Source: Paracamarosporium sp. OC-R06-R3
Lineage: Eukaryota > Ascomycota > Dothideomycetes > Pleosporales > Didymosphaeriaceae
DNA length: 64,000 nt
Direction: 5' to 3'
Assembly: GCA_019828545.1 (NCBI GenBank)
Contig: JACVRA010000054.1
Span: 186,875-250,874, forward strand
A program made the position numbers and the translations under genes. Of this stretch, positions 11,347-21,594 are shown in pieces. Position 1 is the first letter of the stretch, and each line of letters starts with the position of its first letter. Under the pieces are notes generated by a model that saw only the letters and a program-made list of their open reading frames with translations, searched no databases and was not told the DNA's origin.

Positions 11347-11706
11347 ATGTCGCAAAACCATGGGATAAATCTCGTACCTGACAAATACAAGCCCAAGCAT
11401 GAAAGAACCGCGCGTACGGAGGGAAACGCTACCCGCAGCGAAGACAAAGTGAAGAGCCATCCGTGGGACAGTGGTACTCCACGAGAGCTGTCGGAATATG
11501 AGAAATTGGTTCCAAAGTCATACAGGCCCCACAATAGCAACAATACTCAAGCTGTGAACGGACACTTTTCGAGAAAGCCAAATATGGCGTCACAGTTGAA
11601 TCTTGGAGGTATAGAAACCGTGGTGCGCAAATTTCAAGGGTACCTCGACTATACTGGTCCGACACAAAGATCAATTATGCAGGAGCAGAATGAAAGGGAA
11701 ATGTGA
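11347..11706 (+). CDS. Small hypothetical protein
   Basis: A 119-codon ORF from ATG 11347 (MSQNHGINLVPDKYKPKHE). It is hydrophilic and rich in Lys, Asn and Ser, with a possible ordered C-terminal segment (LNLGGIETVVRKFQGYLDYTG). No signal peptide, membrane helix or known domain. The ORF stays open upstream to another ATG at 11317. It may be a real small fungal gene or a chance ORF; nothing in the surroundings decides it. Confidence 0.3.
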   Translation: MSQNHGINLVPDKYKPKHERTARTEGNATRSEDKVKSHPWDSGTPRELSEYEKLVPKSYRPHNSNNTQAVNGHFSRKPNMASQLNLGGIETVVRKFQGYLDYTGPTQRSIMQEQNEREM

Positions 11707-11975
11707 AAGTAATGAGCTGCGCATTCGAATTTTAGTTGGTTCTGGCAGCACACCAATCGAATTGTGTCCAGAAAGGGGTGATGCTGCCGCGAGGAGAAAA
11801 ATCAGCACATCATTTGGGCGGAATATGATTTTCATTCCTATGTCAGCTCGGTCTTTCTATCATAATAGACCTAGCCTTCCATGAATCCATTCGCCAGCTC
11901 CATGACATGAATGAACCTATGCAGCAAACTCCTTTCCCATCATTCCCATCCACATCCTTCATCTGTACAGCTCCT

Positions 11976-12564
11976 CTATGCTGACGCAGCAGCAGCCTTG
12001 GCCTTAGCGCCCCTCAGCTTGGCGGGCTTGCTCTCCTTGACAGGCTTCTGCGACTTGCGGATGGCCGAGGCGCGGGCGACGGCGTCCTTGCGGAGGTCGG
12101 TGCGGTAGTTGCGGTTGGCGGTCGACTTGACGATGGTGGAGTAGGTCTTGCGGGTGCCCCTGCTGGCGGAGATGGCGGACTGCTGGATTTGCGAGGCGGG
12201 CTGGTTGGCCTTGCCGTTCTTCTTGGTCAGGAGAACAATGCCGCCCTCCTCACCGGGCTGGACACCGATGGCCTGCAACAATGTTAACCTCGCATTCATT
12301 GTACGATCTCAAGTCGGATATTCGTGCGATCGCGGTGGAATTGTGAAGCGTACCCTGTCGTCGACGAGACCCTCATACTGCGAACAGTTAGTAAAATGTT
12401 ATATCTTCGGTTTTGCAGAAGCGCACCTTGCGGGAGTAGGTGTTCCTCAAGTTGAGCGGGTCGCGCGAGAAGGAAACACCGCCAGACTGTGCCCTCTTCA
12501 CCAGAGTAGAGCTACCCTGGGACTTGGTGACTTCCCAGATCAAATCGGAAGAGAAAGTGGCCAT
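11976..12564 (-). CDS. RPL28: 60S ribosomal protein L28 (eL28)
   Basis: Three exons, 12564-12427, 12377-12354 (a 24-nt microexon) and 12272-11976, all in phase 0, give 152 residues. The start MATFSSDLIWEVTKSQGSS, the core VSFSRDPLNLRNTYSRK, the microexon YEGLVDDR and AIGVQPGEEGGIVLLTKKNG match the eukaryotic eL28 family along its length. The C-terminus is Lys/Ala-rich as usual. It is a component of the large ribosomal subunit. It lies divergent from the DUF2015 gene across about 390 bp that must carry both promoters. Confidence 0.95.
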
Positions 12565-12958
12565 TGCTGCGGTTGTCTGTGTCGATACTCGGTATGCCGG
12601 CGTCGAGGTAGATTTGGTGTGGTCGAAATCCACAGGGTTCGTCTATATCTCCGCTTTCGGCAAGGCGTTCTCGGAGTGGAAGAACGCCTTTTCCGGGCGC
12701 CCGGGCCCCCGCTGACGACTGCTTCAGCCACCTTTGAGGCTTGAACGGATACTCAAGTCCGCATTTCCCTGCGAGCCTCCTCCCCACCGCTCTTGGAAGG
12801 GTGAAAGAGTATTTCCATGTCGCTATAGCGGCCCTGCGCTTTCGCTTTAATTCATCGTCTCTTTTTGCTTTGTCTCTGCGCTTCCTACACACTTCGACCA
12901 TAACTCCGCGCTTCCGAACGACCCGAACTGTCGCTTCCCACATCCAGGACACCTAACC
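12565..12958. promoter_or_regulatory. Divergent promoter, eL28 / DUF2015 gene
   Basis: A 394-bp intergenic region between head-to-head start codons. Pyrimidine-rich stretches lie near the plus-strand start (about 12830-12900), as is common in fungal promoters. No specific element is assigned. Confidence 0.5.
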
Positions 12959-13378
12959 ATGGGCTACATCCTCTACTCTCTCACTTTCTTCGTCCTCGTT
13001 ACTGCTTCGGGTATGTCTGTTACGTCAAATCTTGTGAATGATTCCTGACAGCCTCCAGTCGCCTACTTTACAAGACACCACTGGATACATCGTCTCCCAA
13101 TCCCCGAACCCATCTACACGCGCCTACCCACTTCTTTCCGCGATGATATAGAAGCCGGTCTCTCATCCTCCGCTTTCGACTTAAACGCGAACGTGGAAGC
13201 TGGTGACTCGCGACAAGGCCTAGACGATGCAGGAAAGCGCGAGGTACAAGCGATCATGAAGAGGAGAGGAGTCGACTTTGACGAAGCACGACGGTTGTAT
13301 ATGCAAGACCGCTTTAAGAAGAATAACATTGGTCCAGATGGATTACCGCGTGACCCGAAGTTTGTCAGCTTCTCGTGA
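12959..13378 (+). CDS. DUF2015 / UPF0357 family membrane-anchored protein
   Basis: Exon 1 12959-13010 and exon 2 13059-13378 (48-nt intron 13011-13058, GTATGT..CAG; the second of two adjacent acceptors keeps the frame) encode 123 residues. The N-terminus is a hydrophobic anchor (MGYILYSLTFFVLVTASVAY). The C-terminal block VDFDEARRLYMQDRFKKNN and NIGPDGLPRDPKFVSFS is diagnostic of the fungal DUF2015/UPF0357 family (yeast YCL012C). The role is not established. Confidence 0.9.
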
Positions 13379-13920
13379 GTGAAACATCAGACGGGACACG
13401 AGTCGACAAGTCTACCTGGGGACAATCTTCGATTTAATATTTGAAAACTGCAAGTTCTCTTGTAACCACTTCTCAAGTGTGTTTCTTTTAGTTTTGGAGT
13501 TTCGTTCGCCGTCGAGTTGATAGCGGGTGTTCTGGATTTGTGTACGGGCTTGGGAAGAGGAGGTCCTTTCATCCGGCAGCTTTTTCTCGTTCTACTTTTT
13601 CAGCGTTCATTGTTTCCTATGTTCGATTTTCTTTCCTTGTAAGTCTGCTCCCGGATATACCAATCTCCTATCTGTTCTTGGTCTCATTGTAAACTCCCAA
13701 AACAACGACACACTTTGATCAAACCACTCTGAGATTCACGCGTGCCCAGCTGTCACTATTGTCCCATACAATGGACGCCTCCATGCATAGTTCGTAATCG
13801 TTGCATTATTCATCACAACGTATCATACAGATTGCCTATCTCAAACATTACACAGTGCAAGGCATCATCGGCCTCGAACTCCTACAACTTCGTGCTAACC
13901 AATCCAATCAACTACACTAC
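13379..13920. other. Intergenic, convergent
   Basis: About 540 bp of 3' flank between convergent genes; T-rich. Plus-strand ORFs running into 14.1 kb are antisense to the transporter and were not called. Confidence 0.6.
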
Positions 13921-15660
13921 TCACACCCGCTCTCTCCTCTCCGTCTCACTGGCTCCCATCAAACTTGCCTTCCTCCTCTTCTCCTTCCCCACTTCCCTAC
14001 TCTTGTCCAAGCTCTGCGCAAACTTACTCTTCTCCCTAATCTCTGGTCCCTTCCAGTACACAATGTATATAGGAATTGTCACCAAGAGTGCCAGACACGC
14101 AAGAATGGTAGAAGCATATTCTAGCGGGCGGCCAGGAATGTTTTCGTACATGGGTGCTGAGTAGAGAGCGGCAATACCGGCGAGGAAATCGCGCGCGAGA
14201 TCGTTGCCGCCCGTTGCGGAGGCGGCATAGGGGCCGTAGGCTGCGGTTTGGTAGTCGATGGATGATTGGTATATAGCGTACTATTGTGGGATTAGCTAAG
14301 TGTTTCGGGAAAGACCAGCGTCTACTTACGTTCGCAATTGCAATCAGGGTGGAGAAGATCATGGGCGCTATCCATGGTATGCCATGAGAAGGCCCTAAAG
14401 ATGTCCACGCAAAGCCGAAGAGTCCGATGGTCTCGAGGGGCGCGAGGAAGAGCAGCCACCACAAGCGGACTTCGGGTTTGAGAGGGATACCCTTCCTGCG
14501 CTTGCCGCGGAAGTGGTGGATGGAAGGGAGATAGGAGAAGTAAGAGAGGAAGTAGCCGATCAAGATGCTGAGCGATGTTAGAATAAGTGCTAGTGAGTAA
14601 GTGAAAGGGAGCTTACGGGATGAAGGCCAGGCTAATGCCAATGGTACCAAACCCCCACTGCTCGTACACAGGCTGGAAAGATTGAAGGAAGGTAAAGATG
14701 AGCGCATCTGAGAATCCACTCAGGAGAGAAAGCCATAGGACGATCGGCTCTGTGAAGAACATGTAGAATGGTCTGTTGGAGTCAGCCTGCTTTCGCTTTC
14801 TTCAGAGATAGAATCACTCACCTGCCCACGATAGTCTTGAACTCCTTGAACGTGAGTCTCTTCTCGCGAATCTCATTCGGGCCATACACATTTGGATCCT
14901 CGCCCGTCTTCCTCCGCCTCTTCGCCTCGCGATCCAACAAAATCGTGGATCTTGTCTCTGGGTTGCATACGGCGTGAATAAACTGCGTGACCCCTCCGAC
15001 AATCAACTGAATCCAGAAGATCCAGGGTAGAGACAGATACTGTTCAACAAAACCACCGACGATAGCTCCAACAACTGATCCTCCGACCGAAGACAAGACG
15101 AGAAACGCAACCGCGTACTCTTGCTCATCCGGCTCCCACATGTCTGCCAGCACACCCAGCGTGACCGATCCGCCAGCTGTCGAAAGACCACCCAAAGTCC
15201 GACAAACGACGTACGTAGCAAAGTTCTTCGACAACGCACACGGAATCTGCCAAATGTTGACTAGAAACAGACTCAGCTGTTGGATCGGCCACCGTCCGTA
15301 TTCCTCGCTCCACGGCGCCCAGAGCTCACAGCCGAACGCATAAGCAACAAGGAAAGCCATCTGGGGGATGCGGGCCACCTGCTTGGAGATGCCGTGCTCC
15401 TCGGCAATGTGTGCGACGCCGTTGGCGTACATAGACGCGTTCATGTTCATGGAGATCTGGATGACGAAGACGACGCCTAGGATCTGCCATTTCCGCCAGG
15501 TGGGGAACGAGTAGCCTAGCTTGTCCCAAGCATCGGTGTCGGTGAGCTCGATTCTATCGTCTGTGGTGATGATACGGTCGGTGTTGTCTGTCTTTTCTTG
15601 CTGTAGATCAGCACCTTCGCTGGTGTTGGGATCGCGGTGGGTTTCCGGGACCGACTCCAT
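13921..15660 (-). CDS. MFS transporter (DHA1-like)
   Basis: Four exons, 15660-14822, 14772-14617, 14567-14330 and 14280-13921, joined over three ~50-nt introns with good GT/branch/AG signals, encode 530 residues. A hydrophilic N-terminus of ~55 residues precedes the first helix (WQILGVVFVIQISMNMNASM). The loop ELWAPWSEEYGRWPI and CRTLGGLSTAGGSVTLGVLADMW correspond to the first-half MFS signatures. The C-terminal half ends with YAIYQSSIDYQTAAYGPYAA and ..NDLARDFLAG, typical of fungal drug:H+ antiporter-1-like members. It is expected in the plasma membrane exporting small molecules; the substrate is unknown. The last ~45 residues are charged and cytosolic. Confidence 0.92.
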
Positions 15661-16769
15661 TATGAATCAAAGCGGCAGGCTGGTAGCCTGTATGTACGGG
15701 AAAAAGAAGAGGAGCTTGAAATGTTGAGATGATGATCTATTAGGGAAGAAACGATGCTCTTCTCCCCTCGTGCTTCCTGACGAGCCTTGCAAGAAATTTC
15801 GACGGGGAAACAAGGTGAGTGAGACAGCACCACGCCGCGAGCAGCAGACGCAACGTAAATACCCAAACTAGCCGTCTCTCACTGTTCATCCGCACCTGTA
15901 CCTCTATCCGCATCAGGTACCGCAAACCCCTGCAGCCTGACATCAACTCTCACCAGCCTTTGTCCTTCACCTCTGTACCGCACCAATCGCCCTCCATTCT
16001 CTCACACATCCCAACCCGCCAAGCTACACAAGGCGTCCTGGCGTTTTCATGGCGTTCTCTGCAGGGTAGCTTGACCGGCCCCGCATCGAACGATCGCACG
16101 GCTGTGCGCGTGCCGCATGAGCGTGTGTGGTGAGTGAAGCCAAGCCGTAGGATCGCGCATTGCGTCATAGGGCGATGATCCGGGGCGCGGACTGCGACAC
16201 TCACGCAGCGAATTCTGGTTTCCCGGTCATGCTGCATCGATATGAGTGTGATGTCATGCTTTGTACGAGGTCCGCGATGAGAGCTTTCAGAGACGTATTG
16301 TGGATATGCTTAGGCGAAGATGGGGACGATGCGGTTAGTGTAGGTGACCCGCAAATAGATACGCTAAGCCTCGCTAAGGCTTCAGTTGCTCCAAGAAAAG
16401 TACGAAGACAGCGTGGAATGCTTGGGGAATTGGCTGGACGCTTAGGTAGACCTAAGGCCATAAGTTCCAAGCGTTAAGCTTGTTTATTTTGCTGCATTGG
16501 CACAACCATACTTTGCTCGGTGAGACAAGGCTCCAAGCACTATAGAGTACCCCGCCATAGGATAGGCAATATACTGGCCGACCAACTATGTACTGTCATA
16601 CTCTCACCAGACATCGTTGTAAGACTGTCTCCATATTACGAAGAATGCTTATGATTCCAAGTATCATGTTCACTACGCGTTTTCTCCGTGGCATTCAAGG
16701 TAGTACTATAATACAGCGAAGTTATTCCCTTTGCGGCATGGGGTTTATGTTTCAGAATAATTCTACACC
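15661..16769. other. Intergenic
   Basis: About 1.1 kb upstream of the MFS gene and downstream of the patatin-like gene. Short ORFs only; nothing supported. Confidence 0.5.
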
Positions 16770-18795
16770 TCACACCTGCCAGGCTTGCCGCTGAACACCA
16801 GTTAATATGGCCGTGACTTCGTCCACACACTTGTGAAAAGACCTCCCAACTTCTGGCTCGGCAAGATACGCCGTTGTCTTCTCCCTGATTACGTCCTCGC
16901 AACACCACTCCTGCAAAGGTACATCATCTAAATTCGGCACATTAAACCTATAATATTTCATCCAGCCGCTTTCTATCAGCGTCTCGTAATCACACTCAAA
17001 CTTGCGGCACCGTGATTCTGTATCAGCATTCCGGGCCATGACGCTGTCCGCCATTCCTCGAATTTCACGGTATGGGTTCAAACCGGAGCCGGTGCCTATA
17101 GAAATGATGATCACCTTCTCGCTAGTGTACCTGTAAAGCTTACGACATTCGTAGTAGGCATCGCGTATGGGGTCGTCCTTCATAGTACCCCAATCGGCTA
17201 AGCCTGGTTCGAGGGCATAAGTCCAGGTGTTACTGCTCTGTGGGTGCGCGTGACGAGGCGATATTACAGCAGCTTTCATTGCTTGCCAAGTGAGTATACC
17301 ATCGAAGGGCTGAGGTCCTCTTACTCTTCGGGTGGGATAAGAGCGCAAGATTGCAGGTTTGTTGGTGTCCTTATTGATATGAGTCGCATACATGAACCTA
17401 GTATGCACGGTAAGTTTATTGCTCGCGACAGCAACAACAGGTCACTTACACATCACAAGAATCATCCCGTACGTCTGTAAGCAGTTCGTTCACGTATGAA
17501 AGCTCTGCAGCTACGACCGTTTTGATGGCCTGCTCTACACCTTGCCCATCGTCCATGCCCGGAATTACGTGATGCTCGGGTGAGGAAAAGAAATCTCTTT
17601 TGTTCTTGAAGACCTCTTTTGCTATGAACTTGTAAGCCTCCCTAGCTGCAAGTGCATGCATTCTTAGACGGCTGAGCATGATTCCCAAAACAGCTCCCAT
17701 GGATGAACTACCAATCAGATCAAAGATCTGATATGGAAATATACTTTGATTGGCTTTCGTGCAGATGGCACCCACAAGAGCTTCCACAAGAAACACCTGG
17801 GAGAGACCACGTATACCGTCTCCATCGAGCGAGAGAACAATCTTGAAATCTCGATCTTCACGGACGATAAGGAACCGAGGCTGGGGAGACTGTATGGATA
17901 GATGCTGAGGTGCCGTATCAGGGCCGATATCTGGGTTCGCTTCAACTGCGGAAGGCTGCGGATCATCGTTTGAGTATGTTTCTATGGGACTCATAGAATA
18001 GTTGTCGGAATCTGGTCGCGGACTAGATATCGCTGGATAAGGCATTGGTGCGGCAATCGATGAGATAGTGGATGGAGTTGCAGATGCAGCTAAAGGGTCA
18101 GATAGCGGCGGAGGAGCATCCGAGGTTGAGGTTTGGAGGGAGAACAGTGGCGAGGGACCTAGTTCAGCAAGGCGTGGCAGGGAATTTATCGACGACGAAG
18201 CCGAGTGGGTAGTTATAGAGGCGTTTAAATTCGGTGGTGCAGACACTATTGGCGATAGAACTACATGGTAGTCGTCGCTAGCTGGAGATGTATTGCCTTC
18301 AATAGGAGGAAGTAGGGGTGGTTCCAAGGGTTCATTTAGCGTTGGAGAAAACGTTGGACTCGATTGAGATAGAGGCTGCAAAGAAGGGTCAATCGGTGGT
18401 GAGGAGAAGATGTCGCGCGTTGGTCCTGGAGAGTATTGGGCAGACAACGGAGAGTCTATTGCTTCGTAGGAGGAGGGTGGCATCATGGGAGATCTTCCCC
18501 TTGATGTGTTGCTTTCGGCACTAGGCGACAAGGGTTGGGTGACGAACGCCTGGTCAGGCACGGGAGTTGACTGCCATTGCTGATATGTGGAGAAATTGCG
18601 AATTGCATAGGCTTCTGCATCGGCGGCGATGCGCTTGATATCAGGATCGTGAGCATGGCTAGCCAAGATCAGGATGCAACTCAACGCTAATCGTTCATTT
18701 GACTCACTGTTTGACCCAGCCGACATCCCACGATTCCCACTGGCCATTGAGCAAAAACTGGATGGCAGTTGGATGTTGCGGGTCGTGGAAGTAAT
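16770..18795 (-). CDS. Patatin-like protein with long Ser/Pro-rich N-terminus; active-site glycines altered
   Basis: The catalytic half is split between exons ending at 17450 and starting at 17397 (52-nt intron 17449-17398), which joins RDDSCDV to FMYATHINKDTNKPAILRSY, a normal patatin context. The oxyanion-hole motif reads LSLDGDGIRG instead of DGGGIRG. The nucleophile motif reads IGSSSMGA instead of GTSTGG: the serine is kept, the last glycine of GxSxG is Met. The Asp region reads LADWGT. An IISIGTGSGLN strand follows. About 280 upstream residues are disordered Ser/Pro. A further 49-nt intron 18707-18659 joins NGQWESWDVGWVK (exon from 18795) in frame to HAHDPDIKRIAADAEA. The true start lies further upstream and is unresolved; a simple ATG start at 18747 is the alternative. 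Probably lipid-related, with activity doubtful. Confidence 0.75.
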
Positions 18796-20251
18796 CTAAA
18801 TGCACAGGTGCACGATCAGTACAAGTCCCAGCGGCGGAGTGGGTACCTTTTGAGAGGTGCCCAGTGCCCGTCTTAGCCAGGTGAGAAGAAGGGGATTCTG
18901 TCTTCTGGCAAAAGGCAGATGCACTTCGCAATGCGAGGTCTCGTACAGGTATCTTCGATGGCTGAGAAGCGGACCAAGCTAAGGTCCACCCTTGACGACA
19001 TGGCTGGTGGGTTGCAGGCTGGTGGGCGGAGCGCAGCGGTGAGTTGGAGGCACGGGCGACGGGCGACAGACGGGCGGCGCGGAGGTCTGTGGTGTGAGGT
19101 GTGTGGCCTGCCGTCCCCACGTATTGCCTATTGGGATTGATTAACATGCGTCAAGCCCAATGACTGGGCGCGTGCCGTCCGGGCCGCTGCAAGGCTCGCG
19201 CAGGCGCCCCCTTGTTACCCGCCACCAGCAGGCTGTCGCATCTTTCTCGGGGCGTTGCTGCTGCTGCTTGTGCTGCCTCTGCTGTCGCCGTGCAACGCTG
19301 GATGCGGGAATGTCTCGCCTGGCGACACATGCCAGTCGCCGTGCCTGTAGCGCATCACCTCGTCGCCGCACCGAGTACGAGTAGACAGCCGTAGTCTCGG
19401 CCCCAATGCTCCACCATTGGGAGAATAGGCGAGTCCAGACGAGAAAATGCCCCGTAAGCCAAATCCCTCACCTGCACATCATGGCCGGCCGACCCTCCTT
19501 GGCCCCCATCCCATTGGACACCACGGCCCGAGCCGCCTAGCCTGAACGGAGATCAACGGCCAATAACCACACCGTGTTCACTTTGCACATAGTACTCAAT
19601 CTGGGGAACGATGCCTCGCTATTCGTCTTGGGGTCGGGACGTCGTTCGAGACATGCTACCGGTAGAACCTAGCCAGTCCTCAAAATTGTCAAAGTCACAT
19701 GATCGTGACTGCTTACGGCACCAGATACCCTGGCGTCCACAATCCATTGACAGTGCTAGAAATATCTTTTCATACGCTCGCGAGCAAGCGTACGTCCCAA
19801 AGGTCTACTCTGACTGTAACTAACCTGGATCTCTCCCTTCCATGTATTTTACGCCTCCATAAACCCCTTCTAGGACTGCTGCATTATGTCTTTGCCGAGC
19901 TATGCTAGAACTATCTTATCAGATCGTGTCTACGGCTGCGACAGTGCCAGCACCAGAGGTTAAGTCCTTTGTGGGGCCCCAGGATAGGTTGTACAGATGT
20001 CACTGGTACCCCAACCTTTGCTAATCGTGTGCAGCCCCGCAGTCGTCTTCGTGGAGTTTGGCTAGAGACGACGACGGCTGATTGTCACTGCCAACGGTGT
20101 GCTTGGCCTCCTTCTGTCCATCAGTGGCGCGGCAATCCTTCTGGGTCCAAAATGGATAGTCGTCTTAGGTATATCTATGAGTCCGTCCCCATGTCTTGTT
20201 GATCCCGACGGCTGCAGACTTCGATATGAACGACATAAGTTACTTTGCTCA
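18796..20251. other. Intergenic, includes unresolved 5' end of patatin-like gene
   Basis: About 1.45 kb. 18796-18960 probably holds a 5' exon or leader of the patatin-like gene: a possible donor at about 18846 and an acceptor at 18796 frame the sequence HLSK|DYFHDP. 19240-19290 has a CTG/CTGC-rich stretch. No other gene supported. Confidence 0.45.
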
Positions 20252-21594
20252 TCACACCATGCCGCATGCTTGCGTAGGCCAATCAATCCAAGGTAGGAGC
20301 TCGAGGCCGATCGTTTGTTTAGCCTCTGTGATTATGTGCTCTGCAAACCCCTCCAGATACCAGAAGTGAGATGCTCTTTTCACCAGGACAGCGGCGTTCG
20401 CGAGGAAGACCATTGCGCGTGGGCGTTGCAAGCCCAAGAGATCAATGTAGCTTTGCGGAACCCGCTCAATCCAAAACAGAAGAGCGTATTTGCCTCCGAG
20501 CCCGCTCTCGTGGTTGTATGTATGGGCGTAGGCCTGCCGCAGCCAATAGAGCGCCCCTTCGTACGCCGGAGCTTCGTTCGCTTCCTCGGGAGGAAGCGAT
20601 GCGATTAGAGCTTCAAGGCAGTGAAGCCGATAGTCTTCGGGGTTCAGAGATGGATTAACTGGCTGCAGTGTCCGTCTGTGCATTTGCCGGTCGAGGAAGC
20701 TATTTCCGGCCCAGTCCTGCCAATGTGCTGGTATGTCTCCGAGCCCTCGATGCAAGAAAATCCACTTCGGTGGACCCTCTGCGAACATCCGTCCTGGGTC
20801 TTTTGGCGCTGCGAAAGAGTAAACAGTGAGTATAGCAGAGAATGCCATGACGGCAGTCGCATTCTCTTCCGTTACATCGAGAAGCATACTCCTATATTCT
20901 GGAATCGCGAGGTCCTGATGGTAAGCGGCGGTGCGAAGGTACCTGATTCGCGTGTGTCGATCGGTGTTATTCTTGGCCAGATGTAGAGCACTCAAAGCAA
21001 GAATTCCGCGCATGAGGAAAGGGTATTCCTGTGCCAATACAGGTATCTGCTCTCGCCAAGGGTCTGCATCTCTTGCAGACGTATCTCCAAATCCGTAACA
21101 GGTCGCAACAGACCACTGATGCATTAAGGCAAGATCTCTCATAGGCAGATCATGGCTGCCGCTATAGCAGTCTTCGGTGTAACTTTCCGGGCTATGAGTA
21201 GGTGGTGTCACGGATGGTCTTCCGCGTTCATTTTCTGATAAAACGGGATAAACGCATTCGGAGGCATATCGATGACAGTTGGAGCATTGAGGTTTGAGCT
21301 CGTCGCACTGACGGCTTGTTAGCCAAGTGTAATCGAAGGGCACATTTTATCAGTAGAGACACTGCCGACAAGCTCCTGTTCATGCCACCTTATGTACCAA
21401 GTGCCGGCTTGTTCAGTGGCTGACTGGAAACGGAGTACGGACATACTTTAATCTTCCTTCGTTTACAGGTCTGACATCCGCTTTTAACCTTTCGATGAGG
21501 TCGTTTCTTGTAAACTGGATTCGTTAGAGAGGAGTCAACAGCAGCAATCATACAGAACTATCGCACCCTTGCCTTCCGTAGGCGTCAAAGACAT
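20252..21594 (-). CDS. Zn2Cys6 fungal transcription factor
   Basis: Three exons, 21594-21567, 21514-21447 and 21307-20252, encode 383 residues. Splicing assembles a complete binuclear zinc cluster: CQTCKRRKIK from exon 2 plus CDELKPQCSNCHRYASEC from exon 3, preceded by the basic KKRPHRKVKSG. The 139-nt intron falls inside the cluster, directly before the third zinc-binding cysteine. The C-terminal region (~90-380) is helical, with MRGILALSALHLA, typical of the fungal-specific activation/middle homology domain of sterol-uptake-regulator-like (UPC2-type) factors. It is expected to be nuclear and bind DNA. No cluster neighbours suggest targets. Confidence 0.9.

Noticed and set aside
12148..12744. 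Plus-strand ORF of 198 codons
   Set aside because: Antisense to the three eL28 exons and their introns.
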